Assembly: GCA_902509725.1 (NCBI GenBank)
Contig: CABWYI010000016.1
Location: 1-17,405, forward strand
DNA length: 17,405 nt
Direction of reading: 5' to 3'
DNA from: an uncultured Pelagibacteraceae bacterium
GTDB taxonomy: Bacteria; Pseudomonadota; Alphaproteobacteria; Pelagibacterales; Pelagibacteraceae
Below, piece after piece: positions 9,014-15,058 of the stretch (position 1 is its first letter; each line of letters starts with the position of its first letter). The notes beneath the pieces are model-generated. The model saw nothing but the letters and a program-made list of their open reading frames with translations. It was not told where the DNA came from and made no database searches. Position numbers and translations under genes: made by a program.

Positions 9014-9042
9014 TTGTCACAATTAAGACTTGATTTAATAAT
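9014..9042 (+). promoter_or_regulatory. Candidate sigma-70-type promoter for the MFS gene
   Basis: TTGTCA at 9014-9019 (5 of 6 to TTGACA) and AATAAT at 9037-9042 (5 of 6 to TATAAT) are separated by 17 bases. Both lie in the 58-base gap between the DMT stop and the MFS start at 9070. This is the best-formed promoter I could find in the window. It implies that the MFS gene is at least partly independent of the glutathione operon. Confidence 0.5.
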
Positions 9043-9069
9043 ACATCGCGAATACTTACGGCAGTTTTT

Positions 9070-10359
9070 ATGAATAAAGTTTTAAAAAATTCTTGGGCAC
9101 TATTTTTAGGAATGGGCTTCCTAATGATGGCTTATGGTTTTCAAGGATCTCTCCTAGGGGTAAGAGCTGTTCAAGAAGAATTCAGTCTAATGGCAACTGG
9201 TTTTATGATGTCAGGATATTTTGTTGGTTATTTTATAGGTGCAGCAACAATACCAGGTATTATATCGAGAGTTGGTCATATTAGAGTTTTTGCTGCTTTT
9301 GCATCTTTAGCATCACTTGTTATTTTAGTTCATTCAATATTAGTTAATCCATTTATTTGGTTTTTGCTGAGAGTATTAACTGGAATAAGTATGGTTTGCA
9401 TTTATACAGTAGCTGAAAGTTGGTTGAACGATAGGTCAAGTAATAAAAATAGAGGTAGCGTACTCTCGATTTATATGGTTGTGCTTTATGGCTCCATGGG
9501 TATTGGTATGTTCTTGCTAAATTTTAGCTCTCCACAAAACTTTCAACCTTTCATCTTGGTATCAGTAATTACCTCTGCTGCATTGATACCAATTTTATTA
9601 ACCAAAAAAAAACCACCAACATTCAAAAAGATTGAAGCCATGTCTTTAAAAAATTTATATGAAGCTTCTCCTTTTGGAATGGTAAGTTCATTTTTTTACG
9701 GTACAATTCAATCTGCTCTTTTTACATTATTAGCGGTTTACGCAACTTCAATGAATTTTACAATATTAGAAGTATCGATTGTAACTTTTCTTTTAGCAAT
9801 TTCAGGTGCTGTCTCTCAATTTCCTATAGGTAAAATATCTGATTTTTATGATAGAAGAAAAGTAATAATATTTTCTACATTTGGAGCAGCTGCCTTTGCA
9901 ATCTTAGCAATTATAGTTTCGAGACAAATGTATTTGCCGGATGGCCTCGCTACAAGTAAAACATGGTTCTATATTTTTTTGATACTTTTTTCATTTTGCA
10001 GCTTACCTATGTTTTCTTTAATTTTAGCTCATACAAATGATTACATTCCAAAAGAAAAATTTGTAGCAGCAGGAGCTGGATTACAATTTGTATTTGGTTT
10101 GGGAGCTATGAGTGGTCCATTTTTATGCTCAATTTTTATGGATCTAGTTGGCTCAAATGGTTTTTTCTTTTTTTTATTTTTCTTTCATTCTGTGATAGGA
10201 CTATTTGGTATTTATAGAATGAAAGTAAGAAAAACAGTTGATAATCCCGACTCACAGTTTGTGGCTATGCCGCAAACAATTACACCTGCTGGAATTGAAC
10301 TAAATCCTACGACCGAACCAATCGAGGAACCTATTAAAGAAGAGAATAAATATATCTAA
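9070..10359 (+). CDS. Major facilitator superfamily permease (YcaD-like)
   Basis: This is an inner-membrane secondary transporter of 429 residues with 12 predicted helices in two six-helix halves. The N-terminal half holds YGFQGSLLGVRAVQEEF, GYFVGYFIGA, and TVAESWLNDRSSNKNRG at the TM4-TM5 region, typical of the YcaD-like MFS branch. The second half begins with a motif-A-like loop, GKISDFYDRRKV, near residue 254. After the last helix comes a soluble tail of about 45 residues, rich in Pro, Thr and Glu (FVAMPQTITPAGIELNP), which is a recurring feature of this branch in alphaproteobacteria. The substrate is unknown. The stop codon (10357-10359) overlaps the stop of the convergent cmk gene. Confidence 0.88.
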   Translation: MNKVLKNSWALFLGMGFLMMAYGFQGSLLGVRAVQEEFSLMATGFMMSGYFVGYFIGAATIPGIISRVGHIRVFAAFASLASLVILVHSILVNPFIWFLLRVLTGISMVCIYTVAESWLNDRSSNKNRGSVLSIYMVVLYGSMGIGMFLLNFSSPQNFQPFILVSVITSAALIPILLTKKKPPTFKKIEAMSLKNLYEASPFGMVSSFFYGTIQSALFTLLAVYATSMNFTILEVSIVTFLLAISGAVSQFPIGKISDFYDRRKVIIFSTFGAAAFAILAIIVSRQMYLPDGLATSKTWFYIFLILFSFCSLPMFSLILAHTNDYIPKEKFVAAGAGLQFVFGLGAMSGPFLCSIFMDLVGSNGFFFFLFFFHSVIGLFGIYRMKVRKTVDNPDSQFVAMPQTITPAGIELNPTTEPIEEPIKEENKYI

Positions 10360-10991
10360 ATAATACTATCTATGTATTTAGACATTTTAGATAATACTTT
10401 TTTTTTTGATAGAACATCTGTTTTGATTATAATTGCATCTTTTACTTTTATTAATGGGCTATTCGCTCGACTTTTATCCATCTGAGTTCTTTTTTTTAAT
10501 GATTTTTTAACTTCTTTTAATGGAATTTTTTTTTTTAAATCGAGCCATCTTCGATAACCAGCCACATTGATATTACATTTAAAGTAAAATGCTAAATCAT
10601 ATTTTGGTTTTTTTGATAAAATCTTACTTGCAATATCCCTACCCTCTACACAAATTTTATTATTTTTATGAATAATTTTTTTTTGAAAATCATTAACTAT
10701 TTTTCTTACTCTTTTATTTTTTGCCAGAACAGCAACATGATTGCTTATTTCCTGTGAATGTAAATTTTGTTTAGCAATTTTATTATATGATGCGATCCTA
10801 AATTTTTTGTTTAAAAAAGAAATAATATTTTTTGGCTTATTTTTAATTATTAGCTTACTTCCATATCTATATAAAAGACCTGAATTAAGTAAAAATAAGT
10901 TATATTTTTTTGAAACTAGTTTCGCAGCTGTGCTCTTTCCACTTGCAGACTCCCCATCACAAGCAATTATTAATTTTTTAAGCTTTGCCAT
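10356..10991 (-). CDS. cmk: Cytidylate kinase (CMP/dCMP kinase)
   Basis: This enzyme phosphorylates CMP and dCMP with ATP in pyrimidine nucleotide supply. At 211 residues its length is normal. The P-loop GESASGKST is at residues 13-21, and SGLLYRYGS stands in for the nucleotide-binding TGAMYRA of the family. VEGRDIASKI replaces the usual DGRDIGT, and SRANSPL is the late CMP-binding/lid motif, with KTD near the end. It is a divergent, very Lys/Ile-rich version, but every block is in order. In many proteobacteria cmk sits between aroA and rpsA; here it stands alone, between an MFS gene ending on the opposite strand and the divergent repeat-protein gene. Its TAG stop shares bases with the MFS TAA. 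Confidence 0.88.
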   Translation of the reverse strand: MAKLKKLIIACDGESASGKSTAAKLVSKKYNLFLLNSGLLYRYGSKLIIKNKPKNIISFLNKKFRIASYNKIAKQNLHSQEISNHVAVLAKNKRVRKIVNDFQKKIIHKNNKICVEGRDIASKILSKKPKYDLAFYFKCNINVAGYRRWLDLKKKIPLKEVKKSLKKRTQMDKSRANSPLIKVKDAIIIKTDVLSKKKVLSKMSKYIDSII

Positions 10992-10997
10992 GTATGC

Positions 10998-11026
10998 TTA
11001 ATAGAGCTAACAGTTGGTTAAATCAA
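10998..11026 (-). promoter_or_regulatory. Weak candidate promoter for cmk
   Basis: On the minus strand, TTGATT (11026-11021) and TATTAA (11003-10998) are separated by 17 bases, each matching 4 of 6 consensus positions. Transcription would start about at the ATG (10991), giving a nearly leaderless mRNA. In such AT-rich DNA a match of this quality can occur by chance. Confidence 0.25.
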
Positions 11027-11166
11027 AAAAAAATTAATTTTTTCAATTTTTTTTACTAATTTATCGCTTCTAGGTTGTACTCAAAATAGTCATATTATCG
11101 ATATTAATTTTCAAAGGTAATTGTTGAACATAATTTAATAATTTGTTGAAATAAGTTTTTAAAAAA

Positions 11167-11976
11167 ATGTCTAAAAAGAAAATTAAAACAAAAAGAAAAA
11201 ATTCAAAACCAAAAAAAATAGGAGGACTATTTAATAAGGTTTTCGAAGAATTTAAAAAAAAACAAAAAAGCAACGAAAAAAAAGAAATTAAACTCAAAGA
11301 AGAAATAATCCGTAAAGAGTTAATTAAAATTAAAGCTAAAGATAAAGAGCAAAAATTTAAAGAAGAAGAGTATAAAAAAAAAGAAGAACAGATTAAAAAG
11401 AAAGATGATGAACTAAGAAAAAAAGATTTATATCTTACCCAAAAAGATGATGATTTAAGAATTAAAGAAAAAGAACAAAAAATTAAAGAAAAAGAATACC
11501 TAAATAAGAATGATACTTTAAAACTTAAAGAAGAGTCAATTAAAACTAAAGAAATTTCTCTAAAAGAAAAAGAGCAGGAATATATCAAGCTTCAAAAAGA
11601 ACAAAAGAAAATAGAAAATGAGTTTAAGCTAAATAAAGAAATTTTAGTTAAGAGAGAACTAGATATTAAGATAAGAGAAGAGGAGCAAAGTAAAAAAGAT
11701 TTTAAAGAAGTGAAGCGAAAACAAAAAGAACAAAAATTAAAAGATGAAAAAGATGCTTTACAAAAAGATTTAGAAGCTCAAAGAATAAAAGAATGGGAAG
11801 ATAAATTTGATGAAGAACAAAGGCTCAAGCTAGAGTCGGAATTTCAAAAAGAGGAAAGACTTAAACAAAGAGAACAACTTAGAAGAGCTATTGAAGAGGA
11901 AAAAGATAAATCTCTTCAAGAAGAATTATTTTCTAGACTAGATGCTTTTGAAATAGATCAAAGGAAGAAAAATTAA
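11167..11976 (+). CDS. Highly charged heptad-repeat (helical) protein, function unknown
   Basis: This 269-residue protein consists almost only of Lys, Glu, Asp, Gln, Leu and Ile. I do not recognise a named family. A basic N-terminus (residues 1-17, mostly Lys/Arg/Asn) is followed by IGGLFNKVFEEF. From residue 37 to 169 there are 19 heptads without a break. Position 1 is Lys in 13 of 19, and position 5 is hydrophobic or aromatic in 16 of 19 (Gln in the other three). Residues 170-269 remain helical and charged but lose the strict phase, ending in LFSRLDAFEIDQRKKN. There is no signal peptide or membrane helix. The single hydrophobic seam suggests a stiff single helix or weak coiled coil, possibly binding nucleic acid or membrane through its basic end. 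It is divergent from cmk across 175 bases and ends 1 base before the convergent MOSC gene. Confidence 0.8.
   Translation: MSKKKIKTKRKNSKPKKIGGLFNKVFEEFKKKQKSNEKKEIKLKEEIIRKELIKIKAKDKEQKFKEEEYKKKEEQIKKKDDELRKKDLYLTQKDDDLRIKEKEQKIKEKEYLNKNDTLKLKEESIKTKEISLKEKEQEYIKLQKEQKKIENEFKLNKEILVKRELDIKIREEEQSKKDFKEVKRKQKEQKLKDEKDALQKDLEAQRIKEWEDKFDEEQRLKLESEFQKEERLKQREQLRRAIEEEKDKSLQEELFSRLDAFEIDQRKKN
11275..11673 (+). repeat. 19 coding heptads (21-base period) with a 126-base super-repeat
   Basis: The region encodes 19 consecutive heptads. On top of them is a six-heptad cycle. Heptads 4, 10 and 16 carry Gln at position 5 (KDKEQKF, KEKEQKI, LQKEQKK), heptads 5, 11 and 17 carry an aromatic there (Tyr, Tyr, Phe), and the next two positions are Ile/Leu each time. 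The units are 11338-11463, 11464-11589 and a partial one from 11590. The first 36 bases of units 1 and 2 agree at 30 positions by hand alignment, which suggests tandem duplication of a 126-base block followed by drift. Confidence 0.65.
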
Positions 11977-11977
11977 T

Positions 11978-12418
11978 TTATACTTTTATTAAATCATTAA
12001 TTTTTATAATAGATGAATTTAGTATTTTACATCTAAGCCCACCTTTTCTTAAAAATTCTTTCAGAATATTTTCTTGATTTAAAATTTCATTCAAATGATT
12101 GCATGGTCTACATAAATCTATTCCATCTAATTCTATATCACCTACAAAAAACTTTTTTCCAACCAACTCATTCAATCTAATTCCTTTTGTAATCACATTT
12201 CTTCTAAAATTAACATAGGGTATGTTCAATCCATATTTAAGATTAAAGTAATCAATATTTTCTGACTCAATCAATGTAAATTGACTGAATGGATCATTAA
12301 ATTCTCTGAAATGCCTATCTCCTACAATTCCCTTGTTTGCAATTACCTCAATAGAATTTACCTCTTCAATTTGTAAATTATTTTCAGATGCAATTCCCAA
12401 TTTAAATACTTTAGACAT
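11978..12418 (-). CDS. Stand-alone MOSC domain protein
   Basis: MOSC domains are named from molybdenum cofactor sulfurase C-termini and are thought to handle sulfur or bind molybdenum cofactor. This 146-residue protein is just the domain. KGIVGDRHF (residues 29-37) is the first family block, FRRNVITKGIRLNELVGKKF (71-90) the second, and LCRPCNHL (102-109) contains Cys103 and Cys106, one of which should be the conserved functional Cys. GGLRCKIL closes the domain. At this length it lacks the beta-barrel and PLP domains of larger relatives. Mo-cofactor genes (moeA, mobA) lie about 4 kb away on the same strand but in a separate transcription unit. Its stop is 1 base from the repeat-protein stop, and its start is 37 bases from the divergent small gene. 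Confidence 0.87.
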   Translation of the reverse strand: MSKVFKLGIASENNLQIEEVNSIEVIANKGIVGDRHFREFNDPFSQFTLIESENIDYFNLKYGLNIPYVNFRRNVITKGIRLNELVGKKFFVGDIELDGIDLCRPCNHLNEILNQENILKEFLRKGGLRCKILNSSIIKINDLIKV

Positions 12419-12430
12419 TATTTACTCTAA

Positions 12431-12445
12431 TATAATTTTATTATA
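12431..12445. promoter_or_regulatory. Palindromic pair of -10-like elements between divergent genes
   Basis: The 15-base stretch has TATAAT at 12431-12436 on the plus strand and TATAAT at 12445-12440 on the minus strand, facing each other across three bases. It lies in the 37-base gap between the MOSC start and ATG 12456. The two starts would give leaders of roughly 15 bases. No good -35 boxes are seen, so this is a candidate only. Confidence 0.35.
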
Positions 12446-12455
12446 TTTTAAAGAA

Positions 12456-12683
12456 ATGAACAAAGAAAATAAAATAAAATTATGGAAAATAATTCAACAA
12501 GCGGGTGATCATTTATTGGGACAACTTCCAAGTCATCCAAATCATCCAAAAGGAAGAAATCCTTATGCACATGTAGCTATATGTATTAAAGAAAAATTCA
12601 ATGCAAGTTACAAAGATGTTCCAGATGAAAAATTTGATGAAGTAATTGAATATATCGAATTTTTAAAACAAAATCCTAACTAA
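12456..12683 (+). CDS. Small conserved-looking protein resembling the ORF6C phage domain
   Basis: The product is a 75-residue soluble protein, too short for a confident family call. The N-terminal half is a helix (NKENKIKLWKIIQQAGDHLL) and a loop rich in His, Pro and Gly (PSHPNHPKGRNPYAHV). The second half, IKEKFNASYKDVPDEKFDEVIEYIEFLK, follows the pattern of the ORF6C domain found at the C-terminus of phage antirepressor-like proteins (F-x-SYKD-[IVL]-P-x-x-x-[FY]-x-E-[AV]-[IL]-x-[FY]-I). This is resemblance from memory, not a search result. I chose ATG 12456, just downstream of the TATAAT pair, because an in-frame extension to 12333 would run antisense through the MOSC gene and has unrelated composition. 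It ends 22 bases before the convergent amidinotransferase gene. No other phage genes are nearby. Confidence 0.72.
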   Translation: MNKENKIKLWKIIQQAGDHLLGQLPSHPNHPKGRNPYAHVAICIKEKFNASYKDVPDEKFDEVIEYIEFLKQNPN

Positions 12684-12705
12684 GAAAAAAACTATACAAA
12701 TATAT

Positions 12706-13824
12706 TTATTGTTTTGGAAAATAATCCTTTAATGTTCCTTCTCTATATACATCTGCCGTACAACAATGAAGTCCTCCTCCAAATGCGTAGGCGTCTCTTA
12801 AATCCACAGGAATAACTTCCATCCCCAATTTATCCAATTGTTCTGCTTGATATATTTCACTTTTTTCAACACAAACAGTTTTAGGATCAAGTACTAAAAC
12901 ATTCATAGATAGCCAAACAGAAGAGTAACATAGTGCTGGTGGCTCATTGTGAGCTGGTTGTGCGCTATCGATGATTTTCCATCCATTATCCTCAAATAGC
13001 TTTCGTTGTTCTTTTGGTAACTTTCTTTGAGGATTATTTATAATTAATCCTTCTTTAATAGGAGTAAAAGTTGCATCAATATGTATTGGATATGGATCTC
13101 CTGGAAAATTCACAGAATGAACTCGATGATCTTTGTAATGTCTTTTTAACCAATCAATGCCTTTCAAGTTTGTAGTAAAACCATGTTGTACAACTAAATC
13201 TTTACCAAATCTTAAAACATCAGCTGCGTCAAATAATGGCTCCTCCTCTGTTGTTACAAAGTATTTTTTTTCAGTCCAGTCTAATCTTTTTTGCACACCA
13301 ATTTTTTCTGATAGATAATCTTTACGATAATCAGCATCTGTAAGTCTTGGCTTAGGTGCTGACTCATGTCTCATGTTTGGGTCCAGATTATAATACTCTT
13401 TAAGTAATGGTCGATAACAAAGATACTCAAACCATCTGCACCTATAGCTCATTGTGGCTTCTAAAATTTCGTTTCCCACAGTTAAAAGCACATCTCTAGG
13501 GGGCATACAGCCAAACATAGTTTCCGCTTTCCAATCTGGAGTAGATGTTGCTTGATTAAAATTTATCGGAGTTGGCCTATCTACTTTAATGCCTCTTTTT
13601 TTTAGAATGTTTGAAAAATCATCTAAAAGTTGATTAGCTTTATCAATTGTATCTTTTGTTCTAGGTCCAAATTGACCTCTCATATCTGAGTCCTCAGGAA
13701 CTTTTGCATCCAAAGCTGGCTCAGGAGCTGGTATACAAGTACCATCTGCTTTTCCAACAATCACATGTTTAAGTGGATCCCATTCATTCCAACTATTAAC
13801 AACCATAGTGTTTTTTTTATTCAT
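12706..13824 (-). CDS. Arginine:glycine-type amidinotransferase
   Basis: This family moves the amidino group of arginine to an amine, classically glycine, giving guanidinoacetate and ornithine through a Cys-bound intermediate. At 372 residues it covers the whole catalytic pentein domain; the animal enzyme is longer mainly through its leader. NSWNEWDPLKHVIVG opens the domain. LFDAADVLRFGKD gives Asp199, PIHIDATF gives His248 (equivalent to animal His303), SSVWLSMNVLVLD follows, and GGGLHCCTADVYREGTL gives the nucleophile Cys354 (equivalent to animal Cys407). The residue after it is Cys, where the animal enzyme has Trp. The native acceptor cannot be read off: glycine is the default, but bacterial relatives use lysine or inosamines. 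It starts 5 bases after the creatinase stop, so the two are very likely co-transcribed. Confidence 0.92.
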   Translation of the reverse strand: MNKKNTMVVNSWNEWDPLKHVIVGKADGTCIPAPEPALDAKVPEDSDMRGQFGPRTKDTIDKANQLLDDFSNILKKRGIKVDRPTPINFNQATSTPDWKAETMFGCMPPRDVLLTVGNEILEATMSYRCRWFEYLCYRPLLKEYYNLDPNMRHESAPKPRLTDADYRKDYLSEKIGVQKRLDWTEKKYFVTTEEEPLFDAADVLRFGKDLVVQHGFTTNLKGIDWLKRHYKDHRVHSVNFPGDPYPIHIDATFTPIKEGLIINNPQRKLPKEQRKLFEDNGWKIIDSAQPAHNEPPALCYSSVWLSMNVLVLDPKTVCVEKSEIYQAEQLDKLGMEVIPVDLRDAYAFGGGLHCCTADVYREGTLKDYFPKQ

Positions 13825-13829
13825 AAATT

Positions 13830-15047
13830 TTAGTTTTTAATAATATTATATTCAGGACCAAATGGAAATTTTGTAATATTTTCTACTCCATCTTTACCAA
13901 TAACTAAAATATCATGCTCACGATATCCTCCGGCACCTGGTTTGCCTTCTGGGATCATTATCATTGGCTCCATTGAAATAACCATATTTTCCTTTAAAAC
14001 AGTATCAATATCTTCTCTCAACTCTAAACCTGACTCCCTGCCATAAAAATGTGATAGAACTCCAAAGGAATGTCCATAGCCAAATGTTCTGTATTGTAAA
14101 TATCCAAGATCAGCAAAAAGTTCATTTAATTCGTTGCAAATATCAGAGCATTTAACACCTGGTTTAATTAATTCTAATCCTCTTTTATGAACTTTTACAT
14201 TTGCTTCCCATGCTTTAAGAGAAGCATCATCTACTGAATTTAAAAAAAGGGTCCTTTCAAGCGCCGTATAGTAACCTGATATCATTGGAAAAGCATTTAA
14301 AGATAAAATATCTCCAGATTTTAACTTTCTATTAGTTTTTGGATTATGAGCACCATCTGTATTTATTCCAGACTGAAACCAAACCCAAGTATCCATATAC
14401 TCTGCATTAGGATAGGTTTTTGCAATCTCTCTCTCCATTCTATCTCTTCCTGAAATAGCTATTTCTAACTCTGTTGCATCTTCACTTATATTTTTGATAA
14501 TTTCTTCACCACCTATATCTGCAATTCTTGCTCCATTTTTGATTATTGCTATTTCTTCTTTTGATTTTATCATTCTTAGTTTCATTAAATCTTTTGAAAC
14601 ATCTTTGAATAACGAAAAAGTGAAAATAGAATTAATCTTATCTTTCATTTCAATAGTAACATGATCGTTTTCTATACCTATGTTTTTTGGAGGATCATCT
14701 CTTCCTATTATTGAAACTATTGCTTTTAAAAAATTATCTCTTTTCCAATCTGTATATATTATATTTTCACAATGAGACCTTCGCCAAGGTTGGCTTGCAT
14801 CGATATTAGCTGAAATAGTAAATATTTTATTTTTAGTAATTATACATCCATATGGTCTTCCAAAAGAACAGTAAATAAAACCTGTGTAATATGCAATATT
14901 ATGCATAGATGTAAGAATTATCATATCCAAATTATTATTTTCCATTACATTACGTAAATTAAATACTCTTTGGTCGTATTCCTTTTTTGAAAAAGGTAGG
15001 CTGACTTTTTTACCGTTATTTAATAAAAAAAAATCAGGTCGTTCCAT
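13830..15047 (-). CDS. Creatinase (creatine amidinohydrolase)
   Basis: Creatinase hydrolyses creatine to sarcosine and urea. The 405-residue protein has an N-terminal domain and a C-terminal pita-bread (M24) fold. It follows the Pseudomonas enzyme as I recall it, with almost no gaps: YCSFGRPYG places Phe62 and Arg64, QPWRR and YTDWKRDN follow, then FQSGINTDGAHNP with His234 (His232 there), YYTALERTLF with Glu264 (Glu262), GYGHSFG with His326, YGRESG with Arg337, and ISMEPMIM with Glu360 (Glu358). The two Asp metal ligands of M24 peptidases are Asn251 and Ala262 here, so it should be metal-free and not an aminopeptidase. It lies 11 bases after the DMT gene and 5 before the amidinotransferase. 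A related guanidino acid could be the true substrate. Confidence 0.92.
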   Translation of the reverse strand: MERPDFFLLNNGKKVSLPFSKKEYDQRVFNLRNVMENNNLDMIILTSMHNIAYYTGFIYCSFGRPYGCIITKNKIFTISANIDASQPWRRSHCENIIYTDWKRDNFLKAIVSIIGRDDPPKNIGIENDHVTIEMKDKINSIFTFSLFKDVSKDLMKLRMIKSKEEIAIIKNGARIADIGGEEIIKNISEDATELEIAISGRDRMEREIAKTYPNAEYMDTWVWFQSGINTDGAHNPKTNRKLKSGDILSLNAFPMISGYYTALERTLFLNSVDDASLKAWEANVKVHKRGLELIKPGVKCSDICNELNELFADLGYLQYRTFGYGHSFGVLSHFYGRESGLELREDIDTVLKENMVISMEPMIMIPEGKPGAGGYREHDILVIGKDGVENITKFPFGPEYNIIKN

Positions 15048-15058
15048 AATAAAAAAAT

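Noticed and set aside
11004..11025. Sequence reminiscent of a tRNA D-arm (GAGCTAACAGTTGGTTAAAT)
   Set aside because: No anticodon arm, T-arm or acceptor stem follows; the downstream DNA is A and T runs.
10992..11166. Possible small RNA or riboswitch in the cmk/repeat-protein gap
   Set aside because: The 175 bases are mostly A/T runs with no stable-looking paired stems or recognisable riboswitch core.
11070..11588. Long open frame on the minus strand, rich in Ser, Phe and Leu
   Set aside because: It is the antisense shadow of the Lys/Glu codons (AAA, GAA) of the repeat protein. Its low-complexity Ser/Phe/Leu product has no family features, while the plus-strand gene has a regular heptad phase.
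12333..12455. In-frame upstream extension of the 75-residue protein
   Set aside because: It runs antisense through the start of the MOSC gene, has unrelated composition, and the ATG at 12456 follows a plausible -10 element.
12684..12707. AT palindrome (AAATATATTT) plus an A run as a terminator of the amidinotransferase operon
   Set aside because: The stem is only A-T pairs, overlaps the stop codon, and would be too weak; such runs are common in this DNA.
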